Of a stretch of 64,000 nt of DNA, positions 62,071 through 64,000 are shown piece by piece. The DNA is taken from the NCBI RefSeq assembly GCF_900101755.1, contig NZ_FNAE01000008.1, positions 124,001 through 188,000 on the forward strand, read 5' to 3'. The notes below the pieces were generated by a model. It searched no databases. It was not told the origin of the DNA and saw only the letters and a program-made list of their open reading frames with translations. The translations under genes were made by a program, and so were the position numbers. Position 1 is the first letter of the stretch; each line of letters opens with the position of its first letter. This DNA comes from Ectopseudomonas alcaliphila. GTDB lineage: Bacteria; Pseudomonadota; Gammaproteobacteria; Pseudomonadales; Pseudomonadaceae.

Positions 62071-63003
62071 ATGAACACACCCGACTCGCTGCATGATCTG
62101 CTGCTGGGCTTGCGTACCCCGGCTGTGCGTGACCTGGCCTGGGCGCTGTTCTCGCCGCCCATGCTGGGTGAGACCACGAAAGTCCAGCGTCATCCGCTAC
62201 AGGCCAGTTGCTGGACGCGGCAACCGCAGCGGCTGGCAGACTGGCTCGTGCAGCAGGACAACGAGGCCGGCGCCCTGCACGCCTGGCTGGCCGCAAAACC
62301 GGTACGCCGCCTCGGCCTCTATTACGAACGCCTGTGGCAGTTCGCCCTGCACGCCGCACCGGATGTCCAAGTAATCGCCGCTAACCTGCCAATACGCCAG
62401 AACGGCCAGACCCTGGGCGAGCTGGATCTGCTGCTGCGCGACGACGAAGGCGAACACCATCTCGAATTGGCGGTGAAGTTCTATCTCGGCACGCACAGCT
62501 GCGATGCCGCAGACTGGCTAGGCCCGGGCAGTCATGATCGGCTCGATCTGAAACTGAGCCACCTCGCGCAGCACCAGTTACCCCTGTCTTCACGCCGTGA
62601 GGCACGCGGCGCGCTGAACGAATTGCAGCTGGGCGAAACCCGATCCGCTTTCTGGCTCGGCGGCTACCTGTTCTATCACTGGCCCGACGCGTCCTCCCCG
62701 CCTCGCGGCGCCACACCCGAACACTGCCGCGGACGCTGGCTGCATCAGCGCGACTGGAATGACTTCACCACGACGAGACCCGGCGCGCGCTGGCAGCCGC
62801 TGCCAAGACTGGCCTGGCTGGCGCCGGCGTTGGTGAATGCCGATGGGGTCTGGTCTGATGAAATGCTCCAGCAATGGCTGAACACATTGCGTCCAGAAGC
62901 TCAGGCGCAACTGCTGGTACGACTGGAGGAAGATCATGCCGGGGATTGGCGAGAGGTCGAGCGGATCTTTCTGGTCAACGATCAGTGGCCCAAACAGTCG
63001 TAG
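62071..63003 (+). CDS. DUF1853 family protein
   Basis: A 310-residue protein with the DUF1853 pattern: HDLLLGLRTPAVRDLAWALFSPPML at the N-terminus, GLYYERLWQFAL, and LGELDLLLRDDEGEHHLELAVKFYLG, which resembles a nuclease-type active-site strand (D...E.K). Function unknown. Divergent from nadK. Its TAG stop codon lies inside the REP-type palindrome that follows. Confidence 0.92.
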   Translation: MNTPDSLHDLLLGLRTPAVRDLAWALFSPPMLGETTKVQRHPLQASCWTRQPQRLADWLVQQDNEAGALHAWLAAKPVRRLGLYYERLWQFALHAAPDVQVIAANLPIRQNGQTLGELDLLLRDDEGEHHLELAVKFYLGTHSCDAADWLGPGSHDRLDLKLSHLAQHQLPLSSRREARGALNELQLGETRSAFWLGGYLFYHWPDASSPPRGATPEHCRGRWLHQRDWNDFTTTRPGARWQPLPRLAWLAPALVNADGVWSDEMLQQWLNTLRPEAQAQLLVRLEEDHAGDWREVERIFLVNDQWPKQS

Positions 63004-63059
63004 CCCGGATGTAATCCGGGAGACATGCACCTGCGGTCCCCGGATTTCATCCGGGCTAC
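63000..63059. repeat. REP-type inverted repeat after DUF1853
   Basis: Third copy of the GTAGCCCGGAT family: left arm 63000-63020 and right arm 63039-63059, with two mismatches relative to the copies at 24793 and 41359. The left arm supplies the stop TAG (63001-63003). Confidence 0.85.
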
Positions 63060-63184
63060 GGCCTGGAGTCTGGCTCAAGCGGCAGTTGGCGAGAGTACGT
63101 TTTAGGTGCCTCCACCATCCCAAGGCTGGCGTGGCTCCCCCGCCCTATGCGAGCGTCATCAACGCTGACGATGGCTATTCGCCC

Positions 63185-64000
63185 CTACCTACTGCGCTCG
63201 GTACGCCCACCGGAACGTGCCAGATAGCCTGCCCCGCTTTCACAGAGCAGCGCATCGCGCTGCACCGCTGGCAGGGCGTCCAGGCCGCCGCGCAACGCGT
63301 AAACGCTGTACCCCAGCTGCGAGAGCAGAAACACCGCGCTGCTGCTGCGTTTGCCGCTGTCGCAGTAGCACAGGTAGGTGCGTGATCGCTCCAGCAGGCG
63401 CGCCTTCAGGCGCAACAGCTGCAGCGGCATATGCAGCGCTTGCGGCGCATGCGCCTTCTCATACTCTTCCAGCAGGCGCACATCCAGCCATTGCGCGCCC
63501 TGTGTCAGCAACCTGGCGCCCTCGCCCAGCGACACTTCAGCCACCACTGGCGCCTTGAGCAGGGCAAAGAAATCCTGACGATCCAGGCGCAGCACACTGC
63601 CGGCCTCGACCATGGTCACCGTGGCATTTCGCGGCCGGTCGGCAAGCAGGGCCTCCTCGCCGAAACAGGCACCCACCTCCAGCTCCGCCAGCACCTGGTG
63701 CTCGCTACCCGCGCCCCGGATCACTTCGGCGCGACCGCTTTCCAGGAAATAGCAGCAATCGCCAGTGGCACCCTCTTCAAGCACCTGGCTGCCCGCCGCC
63801 AGCTCGACTTTCTGCAGGCGGGCGAGCATGTTCTGCACGTTGGCTGGCGGCACCTTGGCAAACAAGGGGTTTTCCAGCAGCCGCTCCAGCCACTCGACAT
63901 CGGCGCCACTCTGCTGCAGCGCCAGCAACAGGTCCTGATGCGCCAGGCGCCAGGTCAGCAGGCGATCGAGCGTGACGCTATCGATCATCAGCACGCTGAT
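63185..64000 (-). CDS. cyclic nucleotide-binding plus rhodanese domain protein (5' end outside the window)
   Basis: At least 271 residues; the frame is open to the window edge, so the N-terminus is missing. A cyclic-nucleotide-binding (CRP-like) domain comes first: ILEEGATGDCCYFLESGRAEVI, GACFGEEALLADRPRNATVTM. A rhodanese domain follows (WLDVRLLEEYEKAHAPQALHMPL; YLCYCDSGKRSSSAVFLLSQLGYSVYALRGGLDAL) with its loop Cys in CDSGKRS. It probably couples a nucleotide signal to a sulfurtransferase or scaffold; the nucleotide is unknown. Confidence 0.9.
   Translation of the reverse strand: MSVLMIDSVTLDRLLTWRLAHQDLLLALQQSGADVEWLERLLENPLFAKVPPANVQNMLARLQKVELAAGSQVLEEGATGDCCYFLESGRAEVIRGAGSEHQVLAELEVGACFGEEALLADRPRNATVTMVEAGSVLRLDRQDFFALLKAPVVAEVSLGEGARLLTQGAQWLDVRLLEEYEKAHAPQALHMPLQLLRLKARLLERSRTYLCYCDSGKRSSSAVFLLSQLGYSVYALRGGLDALPAVQRDALLCESGAGYLARSGGRTERSR

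Overview
The window looks like a chromosome segment of a Pseudomonas, most likely of the mendocina/oleovorans type (species call is inference). The core gene order dapA, gcvR, bcp, perM, tusA, bepA next to tRNA-Ser(CGA) and purC, the large NAD-glutamate dehydrogenase, pepN, OprD porin, bat operon and REP-type palindromes such as GTAGCCCGGATGCAATCC all point there. Core genes are GC-rich. The block from about 2.8 to 17.0 kb is clearly more AT-rich and is accessory DNA inserted at the 3' end of the tRNA-Ser gene.

Layout. (1) 1-2380: the end of an unknown gene, a secreted beta-helix protein related to mannuronan epimerases, and a convergent PL7 alginate lyase. (2) 2381-3140: an integron-like leading end and a tRNA-Ser 3'-end fragment, with no convincing gene. 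(3) 3141-7331: nine promoterless cassettes, each with one small ORF on the + strand and each followed by an attC site. Eight attC sites are nearly identical; one is of another type. No intI is present, so this is a CALIN-type array (attC sites without an integrase). (4) 7332-8803: a GTG-start orphan gene between two copies of a 53-bp palindromic element, then a ParDE/RelE-type toxin-antitoxin pair. (5) 8804-17083: a complete integrated mobilizable plasmid. It is bounded by 21-bp copies of the tRNA-Ser end and by GCTACAAA direct repeats. It carries a tyrosine recombinase, an oriT-like nested inverted repeat, a divergent MobV-like relaxase, a KfrA-like protein, a membrane protein, an orphan PilS-like pilin, a ColE2-type Rep with a recognisable ColE2-type origin just downstream, a possible antisense RNA, and one unknown gene.

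(6) 17067-24706: core genes. tRNA-Ser, purC (the long form), bamC and dapA lie on the - strand; gcvR and bcp on +; perM and tusA on -; bepA on +. (7) 24924-29765: gdhB. (8) 30047-40174: a TRAP transporter (dctM, dctQ, dctP), a LysR regulator, an OprD-type porin, a chemoreceptor and the pxpABC 5-oxoprolinase genes. Together these suggest sensing, uptake and use of a small organic acid. (9) 40370-47256: a MoxR/Bat operon (moxR, DUF58, DUF4381, batA, batBC fusion, batD). (10) 47257-47727: a cluster of REP-type palindromes. (11) 47780-54894: an envelope cassette of RND transporter, YCF48-like protein, DUF1329 and DUF1302. (12) 55367-64000: pepN, DUF2797, DUF1315, rhomboid protease, metallophosphoesterase, NAD kinase, DUF1853, and a cyclic-nucleotide-binding/rhodanese protein that runs off the window.

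The most notable content is the two-part tRNA-Ser island: an integrase-less cassette array beside an integrated ColE2-replicon element that appears to keep integration, replication and mobilization functions together.
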